A stretch of DNA of 64,000 bases from Cristatella mucedo (Eukaryota > Bryozoa > Phylactolaemata > Cristatellidae): NCBI GenBank assembly GCA_009760855.2, contig WPIO01000100.1, positions 1,076,501 to 1,140,500 on the forward strand, written 5' to 3'. The position numbers were made by a program, and so were the translations under genes. The notes under the pieces were generated by a model. The model did no database searches. It was not told the origin of the DNA and saw nothing but the letters and a program-made list of their open reading frames with translations. Shown here one piece after another: positions 24,400 to 35,940 of the stretch. Position 1 is the first letter of the stretch. Every line of letters begins with the position of its first letter.

Positions 24400-25060
24400 G
24401 GGAGAGCGCGCGAGGCAGAGCGCGCGAGACAGAGCGCGCGAGATAGAGCGCGCGAGGCAGAGCGCGCGAGGCAGAGCGCGCGAGGCAGAGCGCGCGAGGC
24501 AGAGCGCGAGGCAGAGCGCGAGAATGAGCGCGAGAATGAGCGCGAGAATGAGCGCGAGAATGAGCGCGAGAATGAGCGCGAGAATGAGCGCGAGAATGAG
24601 CGCGAGAATGAGCGCGAGAATGAGCGCGAGAATGAGCGCGAGAATGAGCGCGAGAATGAGCGCGAGAATGAGCGCGAGAATGAGCGCGAGAATGAGCGCG
24701 AGAATGAGCGCGAGAATGAGCGCGAGAATGAGCGCGAGAATGAGCGCGAGAATGAGCGTGAGAATGAGCGCGAGAATGAGCGCGAGCCAGAGCGCGAGCC
24801 AGAGCGCGAGCCAGAGCGCGAGCCAGAGCGCGAGCCAGAGCGCGAGCCAGAGCGCGAGCCAGAGCGCGAGCCAGAGCGCGAGCCAGAGCGCGAGCCAGAG
24901 CGCGAGCCAGAGCGCGAGCCAGAGCGCGAGCCAGAGCGCGAGCCAGAGCGCGAGCCAGAGCGCGAGCCAGAGCGCGAGCCAGAGCGCGAGCCAGAGCGCG
25001 AGCCAGAGCGCGAGCCAGAGCGCGAGCCAGAGCGCGAGCCAGAGCGCGAGAATGAGAGCG
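24400..25060 (+). repeat. 12-bp minisatellite in two homogeneous blocks
   Basis: An irregular GCGCGAGGCAGA-type start is followed by about 22 copies of CGCGAGAATGAG (to 24780), then about 22 copies of CGCGAGCCAGAG. Because 12 is a multiple of 3, all frames free of stops stay open, giving long repeat frames on both strands (ALAR, NERE, MSAR types); these are not genes. It lies 0.4-1 kb upstream of the fucolectin/EGF gene start. Confidence 0.95.
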
Positions 25061-25632
25061 AGAATGAGAGCGAGCGCCTACGCTATCGCTCAGCGGGCTG
25101 CTCGTCAGGCGGTAGCCAGAGCGTCCTCTCCGTCCTTCGATCTTCCGGGACTGAAATCCTGCCGAGAAGCAGCCGAAGCTGCGCGCCGCGCAGCTTCGGC
25201 TGAAGGTCGTCTCACTTCGTTGCTTCGCCAAAAGCGCATTCTACTAACTGGACGTCTTATTGCGCGACGAACGCTCGAAAGACGGAAGGGAACCGTCTCG
25301 CCCTTCTGCCACGCGGAGGCTGCGAAAACGCACAGGCCGGAGGTAATAATTGGCCCTGGATTATAACAGCCCGCGGGAGTGACTACGATTGTTTGCTGCT
25401 TCATGCTCGCGCGAGTGTCGCGACAGTTACGGAATCGCTTGCGTCGCGATCTTTGCCTTCGTTTTGCAATTTCAAATGGGCCAATTTAGTAGGACCGTTA
25501 TACCGTTACAACGGTGATGCTCTGACTTGTCAGACTTGCCATGGTGGCATGAGTTGAATATGACCGGATGTGCCCCGCGCTAGCGTGCTGACTCGACTCC
25601 GAGGCGTGGTTAATATTGATAGCACTTGTGTT
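25061..25632. other. Intergenic, contains a 16-bp-arm palindrome at 25170-25202
   Basis: Nothing else recognised. Confidence 0.4.
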
Positions 25633-25747
25633 CGGCCATGACGGCCCGCCAAGTAAAGCGCCTGTTCTTCGCGGCCGAGGTCTCGAGGTCGTGAGTTCGA
25701 ATCCTGCGCTGAGCGATCCTTTATTGCCGCTGCAAGCGACGGTAATC
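25633..25747 (+). mobile_element. SINE-1 copy
   Basis: tRNA-like head with GGTCGTGAGTTCGAATCC B-box region. The 3' tail is shortened. Confidence 0.7.
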
Positions 25748-26399
25748 TTTTTTAATAAATATATGTTTACGTTATATAATCTACATACCTTTTTAGGCTG
25801 AGCATGGTTTCAAGAACGAGGTTGCTTTGCAAATTTTTATTGTTGCAAGAATTATTGTTTTTGTTATTATTATTTTTGCTTGCACTCGAGCGGCTTCTCC
25901 AGATTCTTCTTGGAGCTGCTAGTTCGAGGCTCTTATCTGCAAGTATCGGACATGCAAGTAGCTGCCAGCTCTTGGTCCATTACTCGTGTTTTATTTTTTC
26001 GCGAAAATACTGTAGCCCGTATTCGCTACACACGGGCTAAGATTACTACATTTGTGGTTCATTATTAACACCCGAGCGCCGACAGACTTGGGTTTGCAGG
26101 CAGAATCCAAGACCGATAATCACACTTTCGGCAGCGCACGCCCCGCGGAGGATGACAGAATGCAGACTGTAGCGCAGACGGTCGCCGGATGCCCGGGCGC
26201 AAGTTGGCGGTCGAACGCCGGCGGCGGTGGCCCGACTGGCTAAGCCGATCGCTCTCGCGCGCGCGCGGGCGCTCAGCCGCGCACCTAATGAGCTTCTTGC
26301 GGCACGCTGTTTAGGGATCTTGACTTCAAAGACGCTGTATGCACGTGCCTTTCAATAGCTTAATACTGCAAATATTCATGCACAAAACGGTATCGTAGC
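25748..26399. other. Intergenic, nothing recognised
   Basis: TTATT-rich at 25840-25880 and a CG-alternating patch near 26250-26270. No gene seen. Confidence 0.3.
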
Positions 26400-27140
26400 A
26401 AATTTAATTCATGCATTTGTGACATTCCGATTAAACTTTGGTCCCTCTACTTGCAAGTTTTCCTGATCGTGCAGCAAGGTGCTAGCAGTTAGCAAAAAAC
26501 TCATCAGCCAGACATGTCAGTCGTGGAAGTCGCAGCAGCCACATTTTTGCTCCACTTGTCTCTTGCATAGATTGACCCCATCAATCCTCGCGTCTTAGCC
26601 CAGGTGTAAGGTGCTCGCTCCTCGTGGCTCAGTTCATTGGTTTTGAGTCCTAAAGTGGTCGATCCTGTATTGACTGCTGCAAGTGGTGGCGATGACCGTG
26701 AAGGCTCCTTGCCCGTGCATAAAAGGAAGCTGTTAAATCAGCCTACCTTTATTGCTTTATTGATCAAGCAGTGCATCGACTTCAAAGTCTCGGAGAGAAA
26801 GTCCCTTCGGAGCCTCTTGCTTCGGCTTACTTGCGGCGTTAAAATATTTATATAATACTTAATATTCAATATTTATATAATATTTAATATTTAAACGTTT
26901 AATATTTATTCTTAATGCCGTGCACAACCTGCTCATCTGACTCAAGCCGGTTGACTGTGCTGCTAAAAAAAACCTCAAACCCTTTGGGGACCGTGCCGCC
27001 AGCTACTGTGCACCTAAATCCAAGTGCTAAATACCGACTGATATCGCGTCGCCTCCTGATTTGACAATAGTCAAAATTAAGCTAAGAGCCTACCTGTATC
27101 TCGCAACCTTTGCTCCGTCCTCGTGAATTTTTCTAATGTG
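26400..27140 (+). mobile_element. Old LINE-A-related copy carrying a SINE-1
   Basis: 26400-26590 aligns with the [10 protein letters not shown] to VCRER part, and 26755-27140 with KQRIDFKV through KSFGDRA, in the same order as the reference. The gap between them is filled by a degenerate SINE-1 (about 26595-26745, with GAGTCCTAA in the B-box position and the TATCGCC-type tail). Confidence 0.55.
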
Positions 27141-27711
27141 CACACTCTCGCAATTGCGCTGGCTACTACCACTAGTAAAAAGTGACGTCATGGAACGATA
27201 ACGGCGACAATTTGCTGACATGCTGCCTGTCCATGTTATGCGGAGTGTCTAGAAACATTCTCTCGGGGATCTAAGTAGACGCATTATTAAGTTGTCGCCA
27301 AGCCGACCAAACTCGCCACGTAAAGCGATTGGCGCGACGTGAAAAATTCGTCGTGGAAATATGGGGTGCGGAGAAAAGAACGGGCCCGAGCGTCGCTAGC
27401 ACTTCCGTCTCCCGCTGCGCTGCGCTGCATCTGCTTGCTGTGGCGGGCGAAGCCGGTCGTCGAGGGCCCGCTTGCGCAGCCAAGTTCGCACGCCCCCTGA
27501 GACAGCGAGTACAATTCTGTTAACGCCTGTCATACAACGATGCTCTGTGACAGATGACTATTGAAACGTTACTTTGCTTAATTGGCTGCGATAGATGCGC
27601 GATACTATTAGCGGTTCCCGTATTATAATTTTTACGAATCGGACGTGTCATAACATGCGGCCAAGACCTTATACAAAAAAGGCCATTTGAAGTGATGGTG
27701 CTTATTTGTAC
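27141..27711. other. Intergenic, nothing recognised
   Basis: No supported gene or repeat. Confidence 0.3.
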
Positions 27712-27717
27712 TTTATT
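27712..27717 (-). terminator. Possible poly(A) signal of the EB-module gene
   Basis: AATAAA on the minus strand about 350 bp after the TGA at 28067, partly doubled with a second overlapping AATAAA. Confidence 0.35.
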
Positions 27718-28066
27718 TATTCAACTTCAGCAAGAGAAAAGTCGGACGAATAATGTAACTCCTCTAGCGTTTAAATCCCCTCAAAAAGGTTAAAAGGACC
27801 TCGGCAGGCAGATCTCGGCCAAAGTTAAGCACCGCGGCGAGAGGAAACTGCAATGAGCCGCCGAACAGCTCACAGATGGCGCTGGGAGACTCGCGCGCGC
27901 CGCGGTCAGAAAAACGTCGATCTGAGCGGCGGAGCAATTTACTCAATGGGCAAAAAAGAGTGTCGCGAATCTAAACCGGCTATCGTAGCAGCCAGCGCGC
28001 AACGCGGGCAGATACTGACACGGCAGCCACTTGTTGAAGCCGCATAGCGACGTCTCCCTAAAGTAG

Positions 28067-31000
28067 TCACCGGACGTGACCGGACTGACCGCAACTGGTT
28101 TGGGCCGCCTTCAAAGACGCAGACGCGATCGCTGTCAAGAAAAAAGTGCACGCCCTCTCCGCGAATTCGGGACGTCCGGTTTCGACTTCCGGCTGGCGGA
28201 CAGCGGCCTCGGCAGCGAGGCTGTGCGAAGAACTGCCGGCGCATGTCGCAGCCTTACGTACTTACGCGTGCGGTCGAGAGTAGACGACGCGCCCGCAGTG
28301 AGGAGTCAAGGACGTCAGTTGCGCCGCTGGCGACAGCAGCAGCGGAGCTAGCTGGCTCGCTGGGTGAAGGAGAGCGATCTTCCGAGCGTCGGCGTGACTT
28401 TGACCCTCACCCGAAGGTCGCTGGCCGTTCTGCGGGCCCGGTGGCGAGGACGACGCGCCTTTTTCTTCGAGGGCCCGCCTGAGAGCGGAAACGGAAGAGA
28501 CTCGACCGCCGTCGTCGGGCCGTCCCGCGGCCGGACGTCGCCGACTGCTTACCGTCGCCGAGCCGCAGCCCTCGTACCTCCGCGTCGCGACGTCACCGGG
28601 GTCGGATTTCCCGACAGCGTTGTGCTCCAGCTCCAGGCCGATGCTCTGGACGACCGGCGCGAGCGGTCGGCGCGCGAGCTCGCCAAGCTGCGGCCAGACG
28701 ACAGCCTCTTCCGTTTCCGGTTGCAGCCTTTCTTGGCGAGGACGACGATGGCGACGATCGCCAGCAAGGCTCCTGCGACGCTCACGGTCGCTATCGCCCA
28801 GGTCGGGAAAGCCCTGTCAGCAGTGGCCGGCTCCACTGAAAGCAGATCGCAGGTGCTGTCAGCGTCCGCCGGCCGCGCTCCGCCCATCGAGCGCTCCTCC
28901 TCCTCCTGCAGAGCGCGAGCACTCCTTCTCCGAGAGCAAGTGCTACTCCTTCTCCTAAGAGCAAGTGCTTCTCCTCCGCAGAGCAAGCACTCCTCCGCAG
29001 AGCGAGCGCTCCTTCTCCGCATAGGGAGTTCACAACCGCGGCTTCCCGTGGTGGCCGATTGTTTACATACGATAGGTTTATCGAGTAAACCTGCATTGCA
29101 CATACTGCCAGTTAATAATAAAAAATGCTAGCTGATTTAACAGCTTCTTTTTGTATAGCGACAGAAGAGCCTTTGTGGCTATCACCACCGCTTGCAGTGG
29201 CGATAAAGGATCGCCCACCGCAGGATTTGAACCCACGACCTCGGGGCCGAGGTCGTGAAAAGCAACCACTTTACCTAGTGAGCCATTAATGATAATTACC
29301 GCTACCTTACTACAGCAAAGCTGAAGTAATAAAGGCTCATCTATAATAATCCTTGGCTCTAAACCAGTGTTTTTTTAATAAATTGAATATATATGTTAAA
29401 GAAAACGGGTCTCCAGTCGGTTGGCTGAGTCAGTAAGGCAGCGAAAGTAGGCCATGCCTCGTCACACGCCCGGTTATTTCCTTCCACGCCCATTCTTCAA
29501 GGTCGCGGCTTAGCCCTTCCTGAAAAGATTTCTGGCTACGGACATGAAATTAGCTGCGGTTTTCGTTAGCTAAATTACAATTCAGAACTAGTCTAAAGGT
29601 CCAGCCTGCATAGCCGTAGTGCAGCAGCTATCGCTGTCACGGTCATCCTGACACGGCAGTGCAATTGTTCAGATCCTATCTCAGTGGGATACTACTGACT
29701 ATTGATGTGACCAGACAAAGTTCATCCGAAAAACCGTTGAAGTACGGCGTAATTCAGGGCTCTATGCTCGGTCCACTTCTTTTCACAGTTAAAAGAATAC
29801 AATTCGTATGCATTGCGCCCTAAGAGAACCTAATCTCTATTCAGGCGCTTCACATATGCCTCGTGGCTTGAGCCCACGACCTCAGCCAGACCTTGGTCGG
29901 GGCAAGCACCTTAACCGCTGGACCAAACCAGCTAGGCAGTTAAATTTAATTCATTTAAACAAATATAATTCATTTGTATAGCGCCTTTTTTTGAAAACTT
30001 AATCTCTCTTCAGGCACTTCACATATGCCACGGGGCTCGAGCCCATGACCTCGGTCAGACCGTGGTCGCTGCAAGCACCCTAACCACTGGGCCAAACCAG
30101 CTCGGCAGTTTTACAATCTTCCCCTTGCCGATGTGGTCGCCAAGCACAATCTAGGCTTTCACTACTAGGCAGATTATTTTCAGTTGTACTTATGCTTTGA
30201 TCCTTCCCATCTCTCCAGCACTTCGAATTCTCTACACATCCTTGCTGCATGTGCTGCTGAAAACCGTACATGTACAGCAGCAAACTTTCTCAAATTATAA
30301 TATAATAATAATAATTCACTTGATAAAGCGCCCTCAGACAACTTAATCTCTCTCTAGGCGCTTTACATTTGCTGCAAAGTGAAATGCAATTGAATGGTAA
30401 GTAAAATCATGCTTAAAAACAAACAAAATGAATAATATGGTTAGGGGTGACATGCATTGGTACATACAGGGTCAGCATGCAAATGTGGTTAGTGGCAGCA
30501 TGCACGGTGTCAGCACGCATAAGCACATCAAGGATGAATCACAGGGACACGCTAAATGCTGTCCTAAATAGGTGTGTTTTTAGGTTTCTTTTAAATGTGG
30601 TCAGGTCAGGAGATGTTCTGACGCAGGTCGGGAGGGAGTTCCAGGCTTTGGGAGCATACGAACTAAATGCACGGTCTCTAAAGGATTTGAGGTTTGTACG
30701 AGGTACTTCTAGACTGTTGGATTCCGAAAAGCGGGTAGTACGATGCTTGGCCTGATGGGGTAGTATATCTGAGAGATAGGCTGGAGCCATAGAATGAAGG
30801 GACCTAAAAGTGAGTGACAAAACCTTGAAGTCAATCCGTTGCTTGACCGGTAGCCAGTGCAGGTCGGCGAGAAGTGGAGTAATGTGGCAACTGCGACGCT
30901 CACGACAGACAAGCCTAGCTGCAGAGTTTTGCACCAGCTGCAATCGCCTGATCGCACATGCTGGCAGGCCAGTAAGCAGTGAGTTGCAGAAGTCGAGACG

Positions 31001-32263
31001 GGATGTCACGAATGTGTGGACCAACTTAGATGTGGTATCTTTATCTAAAATTAAATGATGATGAAACCAACTAACTGGGTATGGGGGAAAAGTGTGACTC
31101 AGAAACTGGAAAGATTGTCGCTCAAAATCGGCTTTGCCAGCATATCTCCTGTTGCATCTGCACGAGATCTAGGTGTCTGCTAGAAAGTGACCTTTCACTA
31201 GATCACCACATCAGCTCCACAGTCAAGCCCGATCAAGTCCAAGTTTCATCAGCATAGCATTGCTAAAATTCGGACTTGCTTAGACAGGGATACCACATCC
31301 AAATTGGCCCTGCCTTTGTAACATCCTGTCTCGACATCTGTAACTCACTGATTGCAGATTAACTGGCATGTAAAATCATGCGCCTACAGCTGGTGCAAAA
31401 CTCTGCAGCTCTGCGGCGGGAGTCGGTCGGTCGGGAGTGTCGGTCGGTTCAGCGGCTTGTCGGTCGATCGGGAGTGTCGAAGTTGAAAACCACGTAATCC
31501 ACTCAACTTCAGTGACTTCGCGAACTTTGCATACCACTAGTGATTAATGCTTTCGTTCTTCCTACGTTGCCGGCTGCTAGACTCCTTTTTCTTGCGTAGC
31601 AAAGATGACTGCGCTCGTGGGATATCAGGGTTCCGAACCCTGATTGGAACGCCCGATCCTGCAGCAGTCCCTGCTGCCATCGACGCTCCCTCAGCTCTCT
31701 TCCTGCACCCAGTTTGCCAATCATTCTCGGGCCTCTTCCTTTGAAGTTCTTGCGTTTTCCATATTAGTTGTGCATTGATTGTCACTATCTAAAGGCCCCA
31801 GAAAACTATTCAGGCTGCAAGATTTCTGCACAATACAGTTCTCCTGAAACTCCGCGAACTCGCGGTGGCTTTATTCACAAATGATCATAGTAATTGGAAA
31901 GTCTCAATAATGTGGCGACATTATTGAGACTTCGTGGGAGTGCCTTCGCAGCTTTCACCCCCCCTAAAGTGAGCAATAAAGAATATCTTGCTGCAGGACA
32001 TACGAATTTCTGAACTGAGGAAGGCTTGTACAGTATGTGCTGATGGGCTCAATGATTAGGTTTTCGCACTTGTACGCTCGAGGGAATCTCGAGAGGATTT
32101 CGAGGGGATCGATTCAATCAGCTGGCGGCATCATGACGGAGCCAGGCCGGGAGCGAACAAAACTTCGGGACCTTTGGGGGTTTGGGGAGGTATTTAGTGC
32201 TAATTAATGTGGGTTGTTACGTGTGTGTGCGTGTGTGCGTGCGTTCGTGCGTGTGTGCATGTG

Positions 32264-32314
<51 letters not shown>

Positions 32315-34250
32315 GTGCATTCAATTTACATGACAGGCTCACGGTCATCAGTGTCTTCAGTCAGAGGCGGATGAAGCCCTGGCTATGACGCATAAGCATC
32401 CCGTATTCAGGGACTCGCCCTGAACGCCACGATAGAACTCGAGCAGCCGAACACCGGCCGCGGTCGGTAGGGCATTGGAGTGTACCCGGCACGGCCCCGT
32501 GTTTTGATTGGACGGCTGATACAACCAGGAGACTGGAAGTAGAAGCAGCTACTCATTCGCGATTTTGCCGGCCGATTTGGCTCCTCCCCCTAACATGTGG
32601 CTCCTCCCCTCCCCTAAGGTGTGACGATGCCGGAGCTCAAACCTGAGCGAAATCGGCCCAAAATCGTCGCTGATTTAGGAGAAAAGTTGACAGTGTACAC
32701 ATAATTCAGGCTCTTCTGCTTTCAATTAACTGAAGCCGTTAAATTAAGCTGCGTTTACACTCTTACACTATTATTATATAGTTACTGCGTAAACGGTAAG
32801 CAATCTGGGCGTGGGAGTACGATGCGCTTGGTCAGAGGAGTAAACTCGTCGAGAACGTCGGCCAGTACTGGGCTGTAAAATTCCACAAGTGAGCTCAGCT
32901 CGAACGGAAGATTGAGCAGCAAGTGTGGAGCAGAATATTTTCGTACGACAACATTCATAATAATAATAATAACAATACATTTGTATAGTGCCCTCGGATA
33001 ATTGAATGACTTTCAAGACACTTTGTCAACGGTCCTCAGGACTCGTGATTTGTGGACGATCCTGGATACTGAGTAGGGCACAGACTGAAGAATGAATGAG
33101 ATCCGCGTGTGGTCACAAGTGATGAGTTTGGTATAAAAAAGGAGAGGATAGCATAAATTGGCGGGAGAAAATTTGATGGAGTGCATGACCTTTGCTGAGA
33201 GTAGGGTCATGTACATATGCTACAAGATAAAATGTATCAGTCAGGGCACAAAATTCGGCACATAGTGCGTCTGTTGGATTGTCAAAGTGAATGTTGAAAT
33301 AACCCAAGATGAGGAAGGGACTAATTATTATTATTATTATTATTATTAAAAGGGACTATTTGTTGCATTCGGAATCCAACTGAGATCAGAACGGTTCTTA
33401 AATAAAGGAAGTCTTGATACCTGTGGGTGATGGATTACTGCCACCATTGGCAACTTTCTGCTTGAGGAGCTCAATCAAGTGATTCGAAAAAAGACTGCTT
33501 CGAAGGGACTGCAACAGGCTTGAAATTGAGGGAGTAACGAGCGACAATTATAATTAGCTGATTTGACCGCCTCATTTTGTATAGCGTTAGAAGATCTTTA
33601 ACGGCTGTCACCACCGCCTGCCGTTGGCAATACAGGACTTCCCACTTCAGGATTCGAATAATAATAATAATGCACTTGATAAAGCGCCCTCAGAGAACTT
33701 AATCTCTTTCTAGGCGCTTTCCATTTGCTGCAAAGTGAAATGCAATTGAATGGTAATTAAAATCATGCTTAAAAAAACAAGCAAAATGAATAATATGGTT
33801 AGGGGTGACATGCTCAGGGTGGCATGCACAGTCGAATCCACGACCTCGTTCGTGAAGAGCAACTACCTTACCTCCTGGGCTATCACGGCCCAAAAAATGG
33901 CAACTTGAACAGTGTTTATTGATCTCGTGCTATGTAAGGAAGATAAACCTGTCGGGGAGGCCTCCACTATGGTCAGGCGAACATTGCCAGTCCGGAGACT
34001 TGTATTGGAGTGAATTTGAAGCTAGGACGAGGCCTCCGCTGAGAGATCGGAGGCCAACAGCGTTCGCGCAAGTCGCTGCGACGAGAAGTCTTGACTTACC
34101 ACGAACCGCGAGGCAGCCGTGTTCGCGAGACATCACGTGGCCCGCAGCGCACGAGCACAGCTTCTGGTCTGCCAAGCAGACGGAAAAGTTGGACGGGCAA
34201 TCGGCTGTCGTCGTGCACGACCTCTCTTCAGCAGCAGAAGCTGGCTCCAT
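28067..34250 (-). CDS. Small membrane protein with EB/EGF-like cysteine module (partial 4-exon model)
   Basis: Exon a ends at 34100 and encodes a six-cysteine module (CTTTADCPSNFSVC then CSC and a final GCL), as in EB/EGF-like modules. It ends at donor GTAAGT in phase 1. Exon b, 28835-28553, begins after acceptor TGCTTTCAG in phase 1, so a+b join in frame; it encodes a single membrane span (WAIATVSVAGALLAIVAIVV) followed by a stop-transfer KKGCNRKRKR. Its reading frame hits a stop only inside donor GTAAGC. Exon c, 28478-28411, follows a strong pyrimidine-rich acceptor after a 74 bp intron; exon d, 28131-28067, follows TTTTTTCTTGACAG and ends with TGA, phases matching. The 5' end is unresolved: the ATG at 34250 gives no signal peptide and is preceded by an in-frame stop, so an upstream signal-peptide exon is likely. 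No known gene is recognised; a type I surface protein is inferred. The large intron is filled with transposons. Confidence 0.55.
29128..29287 (-). mobile_element. SINE-1 copy
   Basis: Complete minus-strand copy with an 11-bp palindrome (ACGACCTCGG ... CCGAGGTCGT) and B-box, in the large intron of the EB-module gene. Confidence 0.8.
29801..29940 (-). mobile_element. SINE-2 copy (first of a tandem pair)
   Basis: tRNA-like head on the minus strand (GCTGGTTTGGTCCAGCGGTTAAG) and hairpin tail. Confidence 0.75.
29961..30109 (-). mobile_element. SINE-2 copy (second of a tandem pair)
   Basis: Same orientation as its neighbour, with B-box-like GGGCTCGAGCCC and tail GCGCTATACAAATG. Confidence 0.75.
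30303..31049 (-). mobile_element. LINE-A 3' copy inserted in LINE-A
   Basis: A 161-codon minus-strand frame from [13 protein letters not shown] to the end, with 3' UTR, hairpin and AAT tail. Flanks share AAATTA, a probable target duplication. Confidence 0.85.
31413..32215. other. Intron sequence, with hairpin at 31899-31932
   Basis: GTCGGTCGG-type short tandem phrases near 31427-31470 and a 15-bp-stem hairpin. No gene seen. Confidence 0.35.
32216..32311 (+). repeat. (GT)n microsatellite
   Basis: GT/GCGT run of about 95 bp. Confidence 0.95.
32955..33330 (-). mobile_element. LINE endonuclease-domain fragment with SINE-2-like tail
   Basis: The minus strand reads GYFNIHFDNPTDALCAEFC and later DPTLSKGHALHQIFS, the APE-type endonuclease motif (GDFNIH with D to Y). 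32955-33030 resembles a SINE-2/LINE-A tail. Confidence 0.65.
33551..33890 (-). mobile_element. SINE-1 interrupted by a LINE-A tail
   Basis: The SINE-1 3' part (33551-33659) and head (about 33831-33890) flank a LINE-A piece. TCGA is shared at both junctions. Confidence 0.75.
33660..33830 (-). mobile_element. LINE-A 3' tail inserted in SINE-1
   Basis: (AAT)n, hairpin and 3' UTR on the minus strand, cut after the GACATGC phrase. Confidence 0.8.
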
Positions 34251-34436
34251 TGCTCAGCCGATTGTCGCCGAGACGGTGGCGGCCGAACTGTCGGCGAACG
34301 CCTCCGGCGATAGCGAGCGAGCTGAGAGCCGCCCTCGTGCGGCGGCGGCGGCGGGTGAACGAGGCTCGCGAAAAGGCACCCGAAAAGGAAAGTCGCTCTA
34401 ACGCCGCTTAAGATGTCGATCGAGCTACAGCGAGCT

Positions 34437-34500
34437 ACAGCGTAGATAGCTACAGCGTAGATAGCGAGCCTCGCCGGCTCCGGCGAGGCTCGCTATCTAC
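34437..34500. repeat. 21-bp perfect inverted repeat with 2-nt centre
   Basis: Arms 34457-34477 and 34480-34500 are exact reverse complements (GTAGATAGCGAGCCTCGCCG plus G). Two direct AGCTACAGCGTAGAT phrases precede it. Confidence 0.9.
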
Positions 34501-34742
34501 GTTCGATGCTATCCCTCGGCCTCCTCCAACGTGCGCACGTCTCATGACGTCATGACGACTGCACGCGGGTGGACAGCGACTAGAGCGCCGCGTCCGCCGC
34601 CAGCGACAACCGACCAGAAGCGAAGCAGTGTGCAACGGGAAGCGGTCGCGCGACAAGACGGCCGTTGTTGCCGTTAACCGCGCAACGACAGCAGCGACTC
34701 TACATCGGCAAAGCTTTACGGACCTCCCGCAGAGGCGAATTC

Positions 34743-34774
<32 letters not shown>
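34743..34774 (+). repeat. (GA)n microsatellite
   Basis: Perfect GA run of about 30 bp. Confidence 0.9.
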
Positions 34775-34776
<2 letters not shown>

Positions 34777-35033
34777 AACGGCGTAGTAAAACGTTACGCC
34801 TACAACAATGCCGCCGCGCGATGTCTATGCCGCTCTTTCTATTACGAAAGTTTGCCCTCTGCGTAATAGCAGTCGTATTACGGTTCGTCAGAGCTTGAGT
34901 GGTCGTTTCAAGTTGCGAAATGCATATGATCAGTGACTTAAGAAGACCGACGCGGCGAAATGAGTCGGACATACTGCTCCGGAGCACCGGTTTTCTACTA
35001 GGCTCTCTCTGTCTCTCTCTGTCTTTCTCTCTG

Positions 35034-35940
<907 letters not shown>

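Larger units (their letters stand above)
29640..31412 (+). mobile_element. LINE-A copy split by two SINE-2 and an inverted LINE-A
   Basis: Pieces in order: 29640-29800 (VIQGSMLGPLLF, the reverse-transcriptase region before the active site), then SINE-2 copies, then 30110-30302 (ADVVAKHNLGFHY, mutated active site), then an opposite-strand LINE-A (30303-31049), then 31050-31412 continuing at the next codons (LNDDETN ...). The order shows one ancestral plus-strand copy. Confidence 0.75.

Noticed and set aside
24400-25060. CRISPR array
   Set aside because: Units are uninterrupted 12-mers with no spacers, in a eukaryotic genome.
24337-25366. Long open frames on both strands (ARENEREN, MSAR, ALAR repeats)
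   Set aside because: They are translations of a 12-bp tandem repeat, whose length keeps frames open. No non-repeat domain.
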